A stretch of DNA of 38,516 nucleotides from Cudoniella acicularis (taxonomy: Eukaryota > Ascomycota > Leotiomycetes > Helotiales > Helotiaceae): the NCBI GenBank assembly GCA_013054445.1, contig JAAMPI010000418.1, positions 1 through 38,516 of the forward strand. Reading direction: 5' to 3'. The first letter of the stretch is position 1; each line of letters starts with the position of its first letter. The position numbers and the translations under genes were made by a program. Positions 10,720 through 20,552 of this stretch are shown in pieces. The notes under the pieces were generated by a model. The model had not been told where the DNA came from. It did not search any database and was given only the letters and a program-made list of their open reading frames with translations.

Positions 10720-11172
10720 CTACATCTTGAACTCCTTAACTTTCTTAGTCTTGCTCGTGTGGAATATTTGAAGCAGGGCAGTGAAGGGCATACCTCTATT
10801 CCCATTCCTTCGAGATGTAAGCGCGACAATCACAGCAACAACTCCAGTCAATGTGGTTGCGAGGCCGAAAGCAATGGCGATGATATTGCTCGTTGAGACT
10901 ACTCGCATGGATTGTTAGTACGCCCTTTACTTGCGATTTAATTTTCCGGGGTACTCACGTGTTGTGGAGATATTTAAAGCAGTCACAGTTAAGAAAGAAG
11001 TCGAGATTGGACTTTTTGGAGAAGAGCTTGAATGGTTATTCAATGATAGGAAGTATTTATTCGGAATTGAAAGGTGAGCAAATAGGTCCGTGGTTGTGAC
11101 GGGGCTTATTGCAGGTGCTTGATTGTGAAAACGGACCGGGGCGGGCAATGGGGTGAGGATGAGATGGATCAT
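10720..11172 (-). CDS. Small single-pass membrane protein
   Basis: Exon 11172-10959 joins exon 10901-10720 across a 57-bp intron with a GTGAGT donor and a perfect TACTAAC branch point; the product is 131 residues. The second exon holds a clear transmembrane helix, NIIAIAFGLATTLTGVVAVI, followed by a positive cytoplasmic-type flank (SRRNGNR) and a lysine-rich end (TSKTKKVKEFKM). The first exon is Pro/Ser/Thr-rich and would lie outside or in the lumen by the positive-inside rule. An alternative acceptor 3 bases further on is equally good. The intron supports transcription, but the start codon is uncertain and I know of no function. Confidence 0.5.
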
Positions 11173-12249
11173 GGCTCGGATTGGGCTTGGAGGCTTATTG
11201 GGATGACCATGGGCACTTAGCAGGGCTGTCTAGTTAGGAAGTGGAGCCAGGAACATTGGCTCCCCGAAACCTTACAAGTACACAAGTACAAAATGCAGAC
11301 ATTTTAAGATAATTAGAATTTTGATGTTTGTCTCCAAGATGCTCACAAATTCTAGTCCCTTAGGTTTTGATGGCGATGTTTCAACTTCTTTTTGAAACTT
11401 TATTCACTGCATTTTCGGCCTTTAGCCAAGCCACGGGGGGCGAATCAGAGTATGACATACAGCCTTCATTCTTTTTGGGGCCAACGTGGCTCTACAATCA
11501 ACGTTTGCAGCGGGCCATTTTTGGTTGTGGTTGTTACCGTGGACCGGAGTCTACAGCAGGGAATGGACTGGACTGTCCCGAACTACGGGCACTGGATGGC
11601 CTCGATGGTGGTGCAAAGGGAAGCCTCCGCCATTGGCCTGTTTTAATTGTTCTGTCGCGCGGATGCCGGAAGCGCGTCGCACGCTTTAGTGATGTGGGAG
11701 AGTTTCAGTATGCTCAGTAGTCAGCAGCCGGTGGAGAAACCTGCAGTGCGCAAAGTTTGTGGTACAGTGGCACAGTGGCACAGTGGCCACCTCCACTTCC
11801 TCTATTTAAGGCTATCAACATCAAGCATCACAGTAGGAAATTTCGTGCAGGGTATAAGATGGATACACAATGCATTGATTTAGGGAATTTGCACCTTAAT
11901 TCACAGAGGTGTCGAAACCCTCTCTAAACTTTAGAGACATTATGCTAAAACTTAACTGCATCTATGAGTGCCCTTAACTTTGCCCGTAGCCATATGACAG
12001 GGTGCGATTAGCGAGAGCTAACCAACCTTATAGGCACTGCTGGATAACACTCAAGCTTCAAGCATTCTCGATCCTCCGATCATCAGCCTCCCAACATCCT
12101 TCGCGCACATGGCCCGCAACACAAACCGGCGTGCTTCTATTTAGCTACGAGCACATGCGTTCTTTCGCATTTTTGGTGCGGTGTCTTCGATACCACCCCA
12201 CCATTCTCTTCCCTAATTTTGGGAATTAACTGCAAGAATTCAATGCGAT
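11173..12249. other. Intergenic, no gene seen
   Basis: Only short open frames of unprotein-like composition occur. It contains a minor 8-bp repeat at 11763-11786 and A/T-rich patches. Confidence 0.4.
11763..11786. repeat. Three copies of an 8-bp unit (cacagtgg)
   Basis: The unit 'cacagtgg' occurs three times head to tail; the first copy has t in place of the first c. It is a simple microsatellite in a gene-free stretch. Confidence 0.8.
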
Positions 12250-13670
12250 ATGGCAGTAAGCTCTCGAAATGAGTTGCTCCTACGGTTATCTCTATTCCAA
12301 CTGTTTTGGCTTCTTGCTTTCGCTCTAAGGACCGAGTCAAGTAGTGCGTGCTGGGACAAAGATGCTCCTCAAGAGCCTATCATTGGGTTTGATATTGGCT
12401 TGACTCACGGGTCTGCGCTCTTCGCTCTCCCCTCCCATTAATACCCACGTACTGATACCGCTCAGCGCATCAAGCGTTACCTTTTCAAACGGAACATTTA
12501 TTGATATAGCCCTCTTCGAGACCGGACTAAACTACTAGTCCTGGGTACTTCGGCAACTCCGCAAGGACAATGAGCATGTCGATGAAGTGTTCCAAGAAAA
12601 GAAAATCATTGCAACGAAGGGAGGCCATTTCCGTCAAATGGTGGCAAAGTTGTATGGTTTCCTTGTTTTCAACATCCAGACGCCAGATGTGAGTACCGAC
12701 ACTGACATTTCCAAAAATTCTGATGGATACCTTGCGCAAATCGGCCTCGAGGACTTGATCAAAAAATTGAAGGTCAATACGGAGTCATACTTGGGGGAAA
12801 TCATCAGCAGAAATTTCTGTCACTTCTCCATCCTTCTTCGATTCCAAAGAAAAGGAACACCTTAAGCTCGCTCTCACCAAAGCTTCTCTCCACCCTCAAT
12901 GCAATTCCATCGAAGACTCAGCTGTCTCTGCAGCCCTCTACACCCGCTTCTCCTACCTCCACCAACAAAAACAACAAAACTTCACCTCTCCAACCGAATG
13001 TCTACTAGGCCCCTTTAGCGTAGAAGAAGTCATCGTCGTAGACTACTCACAGAAAGTCTTTGCACTTTCAACTTTCCGTCTTTACACCGGAACGCGAACC
13101 TGGTCTTTATTGAAACCTCAAACATTCATCACAGTTCGAGGTTCCTCAACCTTAGCGGAAAATCAAAACGCTTCCTTTTGGACTGATATCCAAACCGGCA
13201 TGCGACACACTGTACTCCAATCCACATTCTTCATCCCAGAACTCACCATCCGCCTCATCTTCACCGCCAACAACTCTACTTTTCAAAACCCAGAACTCAT
13301 GGCGACGCTTAACACCGCACTTGGCAACTTCCTTCCCTCTAGAGACAAACCTCGTGCTGTTCGCATGGTTCTCTCAAAAGAAGAACTGAATGAGAGGACG
13401 GAGAAGGTCACGAGGCGGGATGGTCTTCAGTGTCTGTATACGGATCATGAATTTGATTGGGTGCTTAAAGATTATGAGGAGGATTTGTTGCGTTCTATTG
13501 AGAGGGTGAGGGATGAGGTTGAGAATGGGTTTTTAGCGAGTAGGGGAGCAGCGCTGCTTGGGTTGACAAGGGGACTTCTGCCGTGTGAAGAGAGGCAGGA
13601 GGCACTCAAGAGGCCGTGGAGTTGGGATAATAAGAGGGGGAGTACGTATTGGTACCCCGAGGGCTTATGA
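12250..13670 (+). pseudogene. Broken Hsp70/actin-fold ATPase (ASKHA) gene
   Basis: The N-terminal frame from 12250 has a hydrophobic signal-like segment and then EPIIGFDIGLTHGSALFAL, a phosphate-1 loop like that of Hsp70s. Sequence then continues in a second frame (VTFSNGTFIDIALFETGLNY, then LRQLRKDNEHVDEVF, ending with IKKLKVNTESYLGEII). A third frame follows: AEISVTSPSFFDSKEKEHLK (compare AVITVPAYFxDxQR of Hsp70), SIEDSAVSAALYTRF (compare INEPTAAALAYG), VIVVDYSQKVFALS, and a C-terminus with ASRGAALLGL to 13670. Lesions are a frame change near 12430-12440, an in-frame TAG at 12536-12538, and a one-base frame change near 12806. No short intron removes them all. The family call is moderate; the broken state is well supported. 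Confidence 0.6.
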
Positions 13671-14199
13671 CGATATGGATTGGCTCGAGTTATGAGTTTT
13701 TTTTCGATTTGTTGTCAGCAGGTAATACGCTGTTATTAGTAAGGTACTCTATGTTGCTTTGAATAAACAACGCATGTTTATTGTGACGAATGCGAAATAG
13801 ATGACTCTGTTCGCAAAATATCTGTCGGTGTGAGGATTCCATTCCGCAGATACGAATGAATATTAAATGGTTTTCATGGCAGCCCGCACTAGCGGGAACA
13901 GAGAAGAAAAAGGTTCTCATATCTCTTCCGGCATTCACTTCAGTGAGAGGGTAGATGAAAGGTGTAGAGTTGTCAATTGCTTTGAGGCCTCCAGCTATAG
14001 AAAAGCCCCCCCCTGGGGCCGAATCTCGAACCCCGGTCTAGAAAGGTAGCATTGTTATCTCATCATGCTTTTGTTGCAGAGAGCCACGCCATCCGCATAC
14101 AATCGCCTCATCTTAGTGATAGACCCTGCTTGCAACGCGTTACTCTTATGCCCGGGCATTTGTTAGGATGGGATCTGTTTATGATTTCGTCAAGAATCC
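13671..14199. other. Intergenic, no gene seen
   Basis: It lies between the Hsp70-like relic and the 3' end of the methyltransferase gene. On the minus strand 'ggggttcgagattcggcccc' near 14015-14035 resembles a tRNA T-arm, but no full cloverleaf can be drawn. Confidence 0.4.
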
Positions 14200-16619
14200 T
14201 CAGTCATCATCAGCAGTCAGAGGTTTCCTTCCGTAGACAACGTAACTAGTACTCGTCAGCTCATGTTACTGAATAAGGAAGGAAGAAAGGTGGCTTACAC
14301 AGGCACATAACCGTGAATTGACTTGTCCCTCAAATCCCTCCTCACATCCACCATCCCGACCTCCACCTCCTCCCTCGTCATCCCATGCATCCTCGTCATA
14401 ATTGCCATACTAACCGCACTCAACCCATCCAGGCCATTCGCCAATTGCCACATCCCCAGCGTCTTTTGCTTCTTCCCCTTCGGCCAGGTGTTACTCGGCC
14501 ACTTAAACTGCCTCTCAACCACGCATTCAAAACCAGCATCGCGGAACCATTGAGCGTAATTGGTCGTGCAGTGCCAGTCGCGGCCGATTTTGGCGGCGCC
14601 CTCGCGGATCTTGGCGTTCCAGGCTTCGACTGCCGTGCCTTGACTAGTGCCATCGATAGATTCGAGCGCGAAGAGGACATCTTGCATTTCGAAGTAGCCG
14701 CCTGGAGATAGTGATTTGTAGGCTTGGCGGAAGACTTCGGCAGGGTTTTGGAAGCAGGTGAAGAGCATGCGGCCATGGATGAAATCGAATTTTTGGTGAT
14801 AGGTCCACTGCCCAAGGGTCAATTACATTATTTAAACCTGATTTGGATAAAACGCGCAGGACAAGTGAGGTAATCTTTTTAAATTTGATGAATAGGCATG
14901 ACCGCCGTAGAAGAATTGAAAGAAATGAAAGAGTGAAGGCTGTTGAGAAAAGGAGTAAGCACTCAAAACACTAAAATTATAAAACTTACTTCGTCTTCGG
15001 CATCATCAATTTCAAACTGGCAGTTCGGAGGAACGTACTCGGGTTGAATTGCACTCAAATCTTGGGCACCTGTTAGTTAGGACCGGTTAAAATAAAGTAA
15101 ATAATTTACCAGTTCCAGTAACAATCGCAGCAGGGTTTCTCTCAGCATACTCTAAAGCCCAAAGCCCAGTACCCGTACCGATATCCAAAACACGCATAGG
15201 AGATTCAATGGGCGCAAGGTGTAGGCGACCGTCGAGAGTGAGAGTCCAGAGATGATGTTGAAGATTCAGGCGCTCTTGCTCAACATCATCGTTGGGAAGA
15301 TAGTACTGTCCTTCTTTGTACTTGTGATAAGTCCGGCCATTTTCAATGATTGATTCATAGAGACTTGAGCGCATAGACATGGTGGAAGACTGGACGTCGG
15401 AGCCAATTGCCGAGTCAGTATCACTCATTTCTGAATCAACATGGAGCGAGGTTGGATAATAGCCATCGTCGGGTATAGCAGTATCGGTGGTGGATTGTGC
15501 GTTGGAACTTTCGGCTGTAACGGAACCTGTGTGCTGTGGCAGGGTGGGCTCGTCAGTTTGGGTTTCGTGGTGATCGGCATCCATTTCTGGCTCTACGTAA
15601 TCTTGATGGGTTTGAGCAAAGTGATAGGCAGGGTCTGTTTGATTTGAATTGGTGGACTCGGCGCTCAATGGTGAATTTGACTCGTCTTCACCATGGTGAA
15701 TGGGATTTGCAGGACGGTACTCATCCTCTCGTTGGTCATGGTGAGATAGATCGGTCTGGTGTTGGTGAAGGCTCTCGGGTATAGAGGGTGAGTGGAGTTG
15801 ACTAATTTCAGTTGCTTGAAGACCCAAAGATATTTCATCCGAAGCTGGCTCCATAACCTTCAATGAGAGAGGGGTTTGAATAATCCGAGGTGGTTCTTGG
15901 GTTTCCTCCATTTCGTGGTCCGGATCGGCTTGGAAACTGGCAAGGGTTGGGTGAGTCGGGAAGCCTTCGTTGAGTAAAGAAGCTAGAGGTGACAACCGGA
16001 AGTGCTCGGGTTGGTTCACGGTTTTTTGATGGAAGCTTTGAGAAGGCTGAGATGAGTTGTTATTGACCAAAGGCGCTAACGGAGCTAAAGGCGCCAAATG
16101 GAACTCCTCCACTTGATGACTGGACTGCTGGTAAGGTGTTTGCGCATCAAGAGAAGGTTGGAAAAAATCAGCGCTGTAAAATGGTTGAAAGGGTTGGACA
16201 CCGTGACTTGATTGTAAAGTCGATGGGTAGCTAAATAACAACTCTGTTTGATGAGCTTGGGTTTGCCCAAAGTGATAGGCGGGGGCTAATTGTTGAGGCT
16301 CTTCGACTTGAGATGGATAGTTGATGGGCTCGTGAGCAAAGACATGGCCTTCTTGCAGAACTTCTTGTTCGTGGTGCAATTGAGTTGATTGCGAGTCGTA
16401 GAGTGAATGATGAGACTGAGACTGAGACTGATCTGAATTTGGGTCAAAGCGAAGCGATTGATGTTGTCGATCTTCTGGTAACACCTCGGCTTGATTTGCT
16501 TGTGGAGCTGCAACAGAGTGACTAGTCCTCGCTAGATTGTCTGTCAACTCGCTCTCGCCCAGTTGGCCAGCTTGTTCATTACCATCTCCATCTACCGGCG
16601 CCTCTTGTTGGCTCTGCAT
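14200..16619 (-). CDS. LaeA-like SAM-dependent methyltransferase with long Gln/His-rich leader
   Basis: Four exons (16619-15110, 15069-14990, 14807-14299, 14245-14200) join in frame to 714 residues. The catalytic part begins near residue 400: YHKYKEGQYYLPNDDVEQER, then motif I RVLDIGTGTGLWALEYAERNP, then IQPEYVPPNCQFEIDDAEDE (the acidic loop typical of the group), then WTYHQKFDFIHGRML and SLSPGGYFEMQDV. The end, YVVYGRKPLTADDD, matches the usual VYG(R/Q)KP finish and confirms the tiny last exon. The 39-bp second intron (15109-15070) and 53-bp last intron are unusually short. LaeA-type proteins influence secondary metabolism and development from the nucleus, but most paralogues are uncharacterised and this one is not LaeA itself as far as I can tell. 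Residues 1-400 are Gln/His/Ser/Glu low complexity with internal repeats such as PAYHFGQTQ/PAYHFAQTH. Codon style changes in the last 75 codons. Confidence 0.9.
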
Positions 16620-17386
16620 CTCTTGCTATCCTATCTGTCTTGTTGACGGGCAGAGCGAAAACGGTGACTTCGCCTCCAAACCCCATGTGAATGTCGCATT
16701 GAGCGTTTTCAAACACCAGTCTCGCGGTCTCGTGATGCTTGGTGGGAAGGGAAGCGCTGGTGTTGTGCTCGGTCTCCGGCTATCAATCAGAGGCTCAATT
16801 GCAGGGGGGGAGATGTTCAATCCCAACCACTTAGCAAGCATACAGGACCCGGACAGCACAAAAATCCCAAGGCTGCAAAAAAATGGAGTTACGGTCAAGG
16901 CTTGTCTTATCGAAGGGGCTACAGGCAGCTTTTCGTATGTTTTTGCGGCATCACAGGGGTTATTATCCGGAATCCTTTTCAACGGGTCGCCACGTCCGAG
17001 AAGGGTGCCCGGAAATCCTGCCACCTTGGTAAACTCGACAAGCCGGGAGGTGCAGCTGAGCCAGCTCGCTAAGAGACGCAGCAGCCATAATGAGTGTATA
17101 TTAGAAGCAATGTAGGCACAGATTGTTCCGGTCTAGGTTGTTGGTGTCACTGGGAAGCTGCAGCTGCTTTGCTGTCGTAAATTTCAGGTTCTGTGTCCGC
17201 GTCCGCGTCCGCGTCGAAAGGGGGGTCGCCAAAATGCGGTCTAACGGCATTGGGCAGGCAAACGACGCCCGGGCGCAACGCTGTTTGTCCAGATGTTGAC
17301 TTTCAGCCTTCATCATCGCAAACTCCATACCGACTTGTGAATATCTTCACGCAAAGCCCTGAATTCTGCCAACTCCATATCACATC
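16620..17386. other. Divergent promoter region of methyltransferase and clathrin light chain
   Basis: There is no convincing gene. It contains a 6-bp repeat (gtccgc, three copies, 17195-17212). Open frames on both strands lack recognisable features. Confidence 0.4.
17195..17215. repeat. Hexamer repeat gtccgc x3
   Basis: Three perfect 'gtccgc' units plus a partial fourth, about 170 bp upstream of the clathrin light chain start. It is G/C-rich against its surroundings. Confidence 0.8.
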
Positions 17387-18225
17387 ATGGCAGACCGATT
17401 TCCATCCCTGGAAGACTTCGACTCTGGAGGTAAGTCCGCTCGAACGCCTTCTTGACAGCTTTCCTTTGCCAAGCTCATGTCTTTACTGATCAATGCAGCC
17501 CAAACAATTGAGACCTCCGGCGGCGACGATTTCCTCACCCGCGAGAAGGCCTTACTTGGCGACGATGCAAACCAATTTGCTACTGGTCACGACAACGCTG
17601 CTTTTGTAGAGGATGGCGAGGAGGATCTATTGGGCGGAGGCAATGAAGAGGTGACTGAATTTGAAAGCTCATTCCCAGCCATCGATTCACATAACGAGGT
17701 GTGTATTTCAACATTTCCACTACAAAACTGCAAAGTGCATGTAAAAAATAGCTGAGCTGATGCGATCATACCCAGGGCGTAGCACCGGGTGGCACCATCA
17801 CAGGCAGCAGTATCCCATACCAATCCAACTACTACGCTCGCGCCGAGGAGGAGGAAGAACCTGAAGTTATCAAACAATGGCGGGAGCGCCGCGATTTGCA
17901 ACTACAAAGCCGTGAAGAGAAGTCAGAAGAGCGGAAAGCCGAAACCATCAAGGCTGCCCAAACAAATATCGACGATTTCTACGAAAATTACAATTCCAAG
18001 AAGGAGAAGGCTATCGCCCAAACGAGACGTGAAGCCGAGGAGTTTTTGGAAAGCCGGGAGGACACATCTGCTGGTGGCACGAGCTGGGAGCGTATTGCAA
18101 AGCTGGTTGACCTGAGCGGAAAGGGTGCTAAAGGTGGTGCGAACGGTACAGGCAAGGAGAAGTTCCGAGAGTTGTTGGTCAGCTTGAGAAAGGATGAGAA
18201 GGCTCCAGGCGCAACAGGATATTAG
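17387..18225 (+). CDS. Clathrin light chain
   Basis: Three exons (17387-17429, 17499-17698, 17776-18225) join in frame to 230 residues, the normal size for fungal light chains. The N-terminus MADRFPSLEDFDSG resembles the start of fungal homologues. The centre has an acidic stretch followed by EEPEVIKQWRERRDLQLQSR, a long charged helix that binds the heavy-chain hub, then AQTNIDDFYENYNSKKEKAI. The C-terminus carries SWERIAKLVDLSG and KFRELLVSLRKDEKAPG, both conserved in the family. The protein coats vesicles for endocytosis and Golgi-endosome transport. It is tail to tail with cdc37, 270 bp apart. Confidence 0.95.
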
Positions 18226-18495
18226 ACGTTGACGAACTATGAGCCTTTGATGATGGTGGAATTTGTAAGATTGGGCCGGTTGTATTTCTCGTTTGGCCTG
18301 CCTGTTTCTGGCGGATATGGGGCAAATTGGGCGTTGAAAATACATGGCAGTAACCATGACACTTCTTTCATGTAAAGAAATTGATAAATCTTTTGATGAC
18401 TTGTTTCCCGGATTTTGGCATCTATTTTGACATCGGGCTCATGGCTTCATGGTCATTATCTACAAGATCTTGCTTGCTAATTTGGAGCATAGCAA

Positions 18496-20175
18496 TCATT
18501 CTGGATCGTCCGCATACTTCTCCGAGAGAGCCGCATGCTGGGCAGCTTTTTCTTGCTCCTCAAACTCCTTCAACGCCTTTTGACCTTCCTCTGTCGTTGC
18601 ATCGATAATTTGCTCTTCAAGGGATAACATGCCACCCTACATGAGTTGTCAGAAATCAATTCCAGATATTTCGGGGTATCAGCTTACCTCTCCCAATTGG
18701 CCAACAATCTCCTCAGCTTCTTCAACACTCATCTTGCCCAAGACTTTGTTGACTTCATCTAAACTTCCACTCTCTAATGCTCTTTGCAATCCAGGAGGGA
18801 AAGAGTTGAACATTTCTCGGGCCTTAACCTCTTCCGGGTCATCGCTTGTCACTGGGGGTATCTTGATGTTGATTGTGGTGCCAGGGTCAACAGCGTGTAG
18901 TTGAATCTGCTCTACTCCCCCTGCACCCTCAGCTTCCTCCTGTGCTCTCTGCTTCTCGATTTCCTTCGCTCTCGACTTGATTCTTGCATACGTCGAGTTG
19001 ACATCATCGAAGAAGACTTTCTGAGCCTGGTGTCCCGGAGTGGTGATGCGCTTGAAAAAGAGACCTACTCCATCCCGGCCTAGCGCTCTACAGTATTGGA
19101 GGAGTAAAGCCTGGTGCACACATTGTCTTGAAAAGTCGTCTGCTCCAGCAATTGACGAATTGAACGCTAATACCAAAAGTCCATCTGTCTCCTTCTCAGC
19201 AACTACCTCGGGGTGTTCAGAGATAAATTGCAAGCATGTTCTGTAGTCCCCAGTCTTGATCGTTGCAAATTTCTTGCCAATTTCTGAAGCTTCAACCTCG
19301 TCGTCGTCATCATCAGCCTCCTCTGGTTCATCAACATCGGCATCGGCACCAGAAGACTGTTGGCTATCTTGGTGTTTTAAAGGATTTTGATTTGCGAGAG
19401 CTTTTGGATTCAACACCTCCACTGCTTGAAAGGTTTCTTTCTTGGTTGATTTCTTCTTGGACTCCGAGGCCATCTTGTGGTCTGGCTTGGCGACGTAAGA
19501 ACTGTCGAAACCCGTGTGGATGCTTTCACTTGTAATTTTTCGACCCTCCTCTCGCTCCAATTCATTCAATTCTGCTAAAAGCTGCTTTTGAAGACCTTGA
19601 ATCTTTGCTTGGTGGGCCTTGACCTCTGCAACGTAAGCCTCAAAGCGGTTCTCCGGCTTATCTCCATCAACCTTTTCCTTGACTTGGTCTACCAATACTG
19701 CCATCATTTTTGAGTAGGTTGGAAGCTCTGTTTCTTGTGAATGAACGCCCGCAGGTCGAGGAGGTGGGGTATCATTCTCCGAGTCTCCAACAGACTCCAT
19801 AATGGCTTGGAACATTATTTCATCTGGGCTGCGCTTCTCTGCTTCTGCGCTGTGCGACTCAAGGGCGGCGAGAAGGGAGTTGATGCGGTTAAGCAGGCCA
19901 TCGTTGATGATCCGCTCGTACTTGAAGGTTTCGATTTTGTTCTTTCGCTCAAAGCGTTGCTGGTGTATTTGATTTTGCTTGGCCCGAATAAAGGATCGCT
20001 TGTCGACGTTGGGGTGGACCTCAATATCGCTGTCGTCCGAGAGCTCGAGGGCGTCCTAGAATAATGATATTCGTCAGCCTTGGGGTTCAGCCTGGTGGCT
20101 CGGAGGGAGTCAAAGATGTAAAGATTGACTAGAAGAAGGCTTCCTACATACCCATTTACTGTAATCGACAGGCAT
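18496..20175 (-). CDS. cdc37: Hsp90 co-chaperone Cdc37
   Basis: Three exons (20175-20152, 20055-18688, 18636-18496) join in frame to 510 residues. The invariant N-terminus MPVDYSKWDALELSDDSD, with the CK2 site in LSDDSD, is split by an intron after residue 8. A coiled-coil region follows (SFIRAKQNQIHQQRFERKNK). The central acidic linker is rich in Asp/Glu. The Hsp90-binding middle domain has YRTCLQFISEHPEVV, ALLLQYCRALGRDGVGLFFK and REMFNSFPPGLQRALESGSL. Cdc37 loads protein kinases onto Hsp90 in the cytosol. It diverges from the Mdl1-type transporter gene; an HSE-like site lies 88 bp upstream of the ATG. It is almost certainly functional. Confidence 0.96.
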
Positions 20176-20552
20176 TGTGAATATTGCGCCTGTAAATGTT
20201 TTGTGGAAAGATGTTGTGTGACGAAAAGAAGCTGGAGCTTTGAAGCTCTTTCTCAAAGCATGGAATGTTCTACAAGGCTTGAGGGGACCGATTCACAACT
20301 GATGCCTTTACCCCACGTGCATAAGGTTATGCATAAGTTGTGCATTCGGAATAATCAGCGCAGCGATGACGGAAGCTAAACGGCGGCTTCGATACCGCAT
20401 CAACCTCGTACATTTTCGCTCAACACTTCTCAAATTCATTAGCCCACGTCGCACGCTCAACGTGACCATGAGAGTTCGAAGAAGAGACACTCTCTTTATA
20501 TACCGGTGATATCAGCGGTCCTGATACATTTACACCCTCGGTCTTGGCCGCA
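20176..20552. promoter_or_regulatory. Divergent promoter, cdc37 and Mdl1-type gene
   Basis: This 377-bp interval holds both promoters. Visible sites are GAATGTTC at 20263-20270 (matches nGAAnnTTCn, one heat-shock-element dimer), an E-box CACGTG at 20314-20319, and the inverted repeat GCATAA-GG-TTATGC at 20319-20332. HSF control of an Hsp90 co-chaperone would make sense but is inference; a two-unit HSE can occur by chance. Confidence 0.35.

Noticed and set aside
12250..12600. Rescuing the Hsp70-like gene by assuming introns
   Set aside because: The only candidate sites give a 17-bp intron or remove the phosphate loop, and the TAG at 12536 remains.
13990..14110. Possible tRNA on the minus strand (GGTTCGAGATTC like a T-arm/B box; AGCAT...ATGCT stem)
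   Set aside because: No matching acceptor stem, the candidate anticodon loop is 12 bases, and there is no good A box. At most a decayed tRNA relic.
16537..17115. 192-residue plus-strand open frame upstream of clathrin light chain
   Set aside because: It overlaps the antisense of the methyltransferase start, has no domain or codon signal, and lies in promoter sequence.
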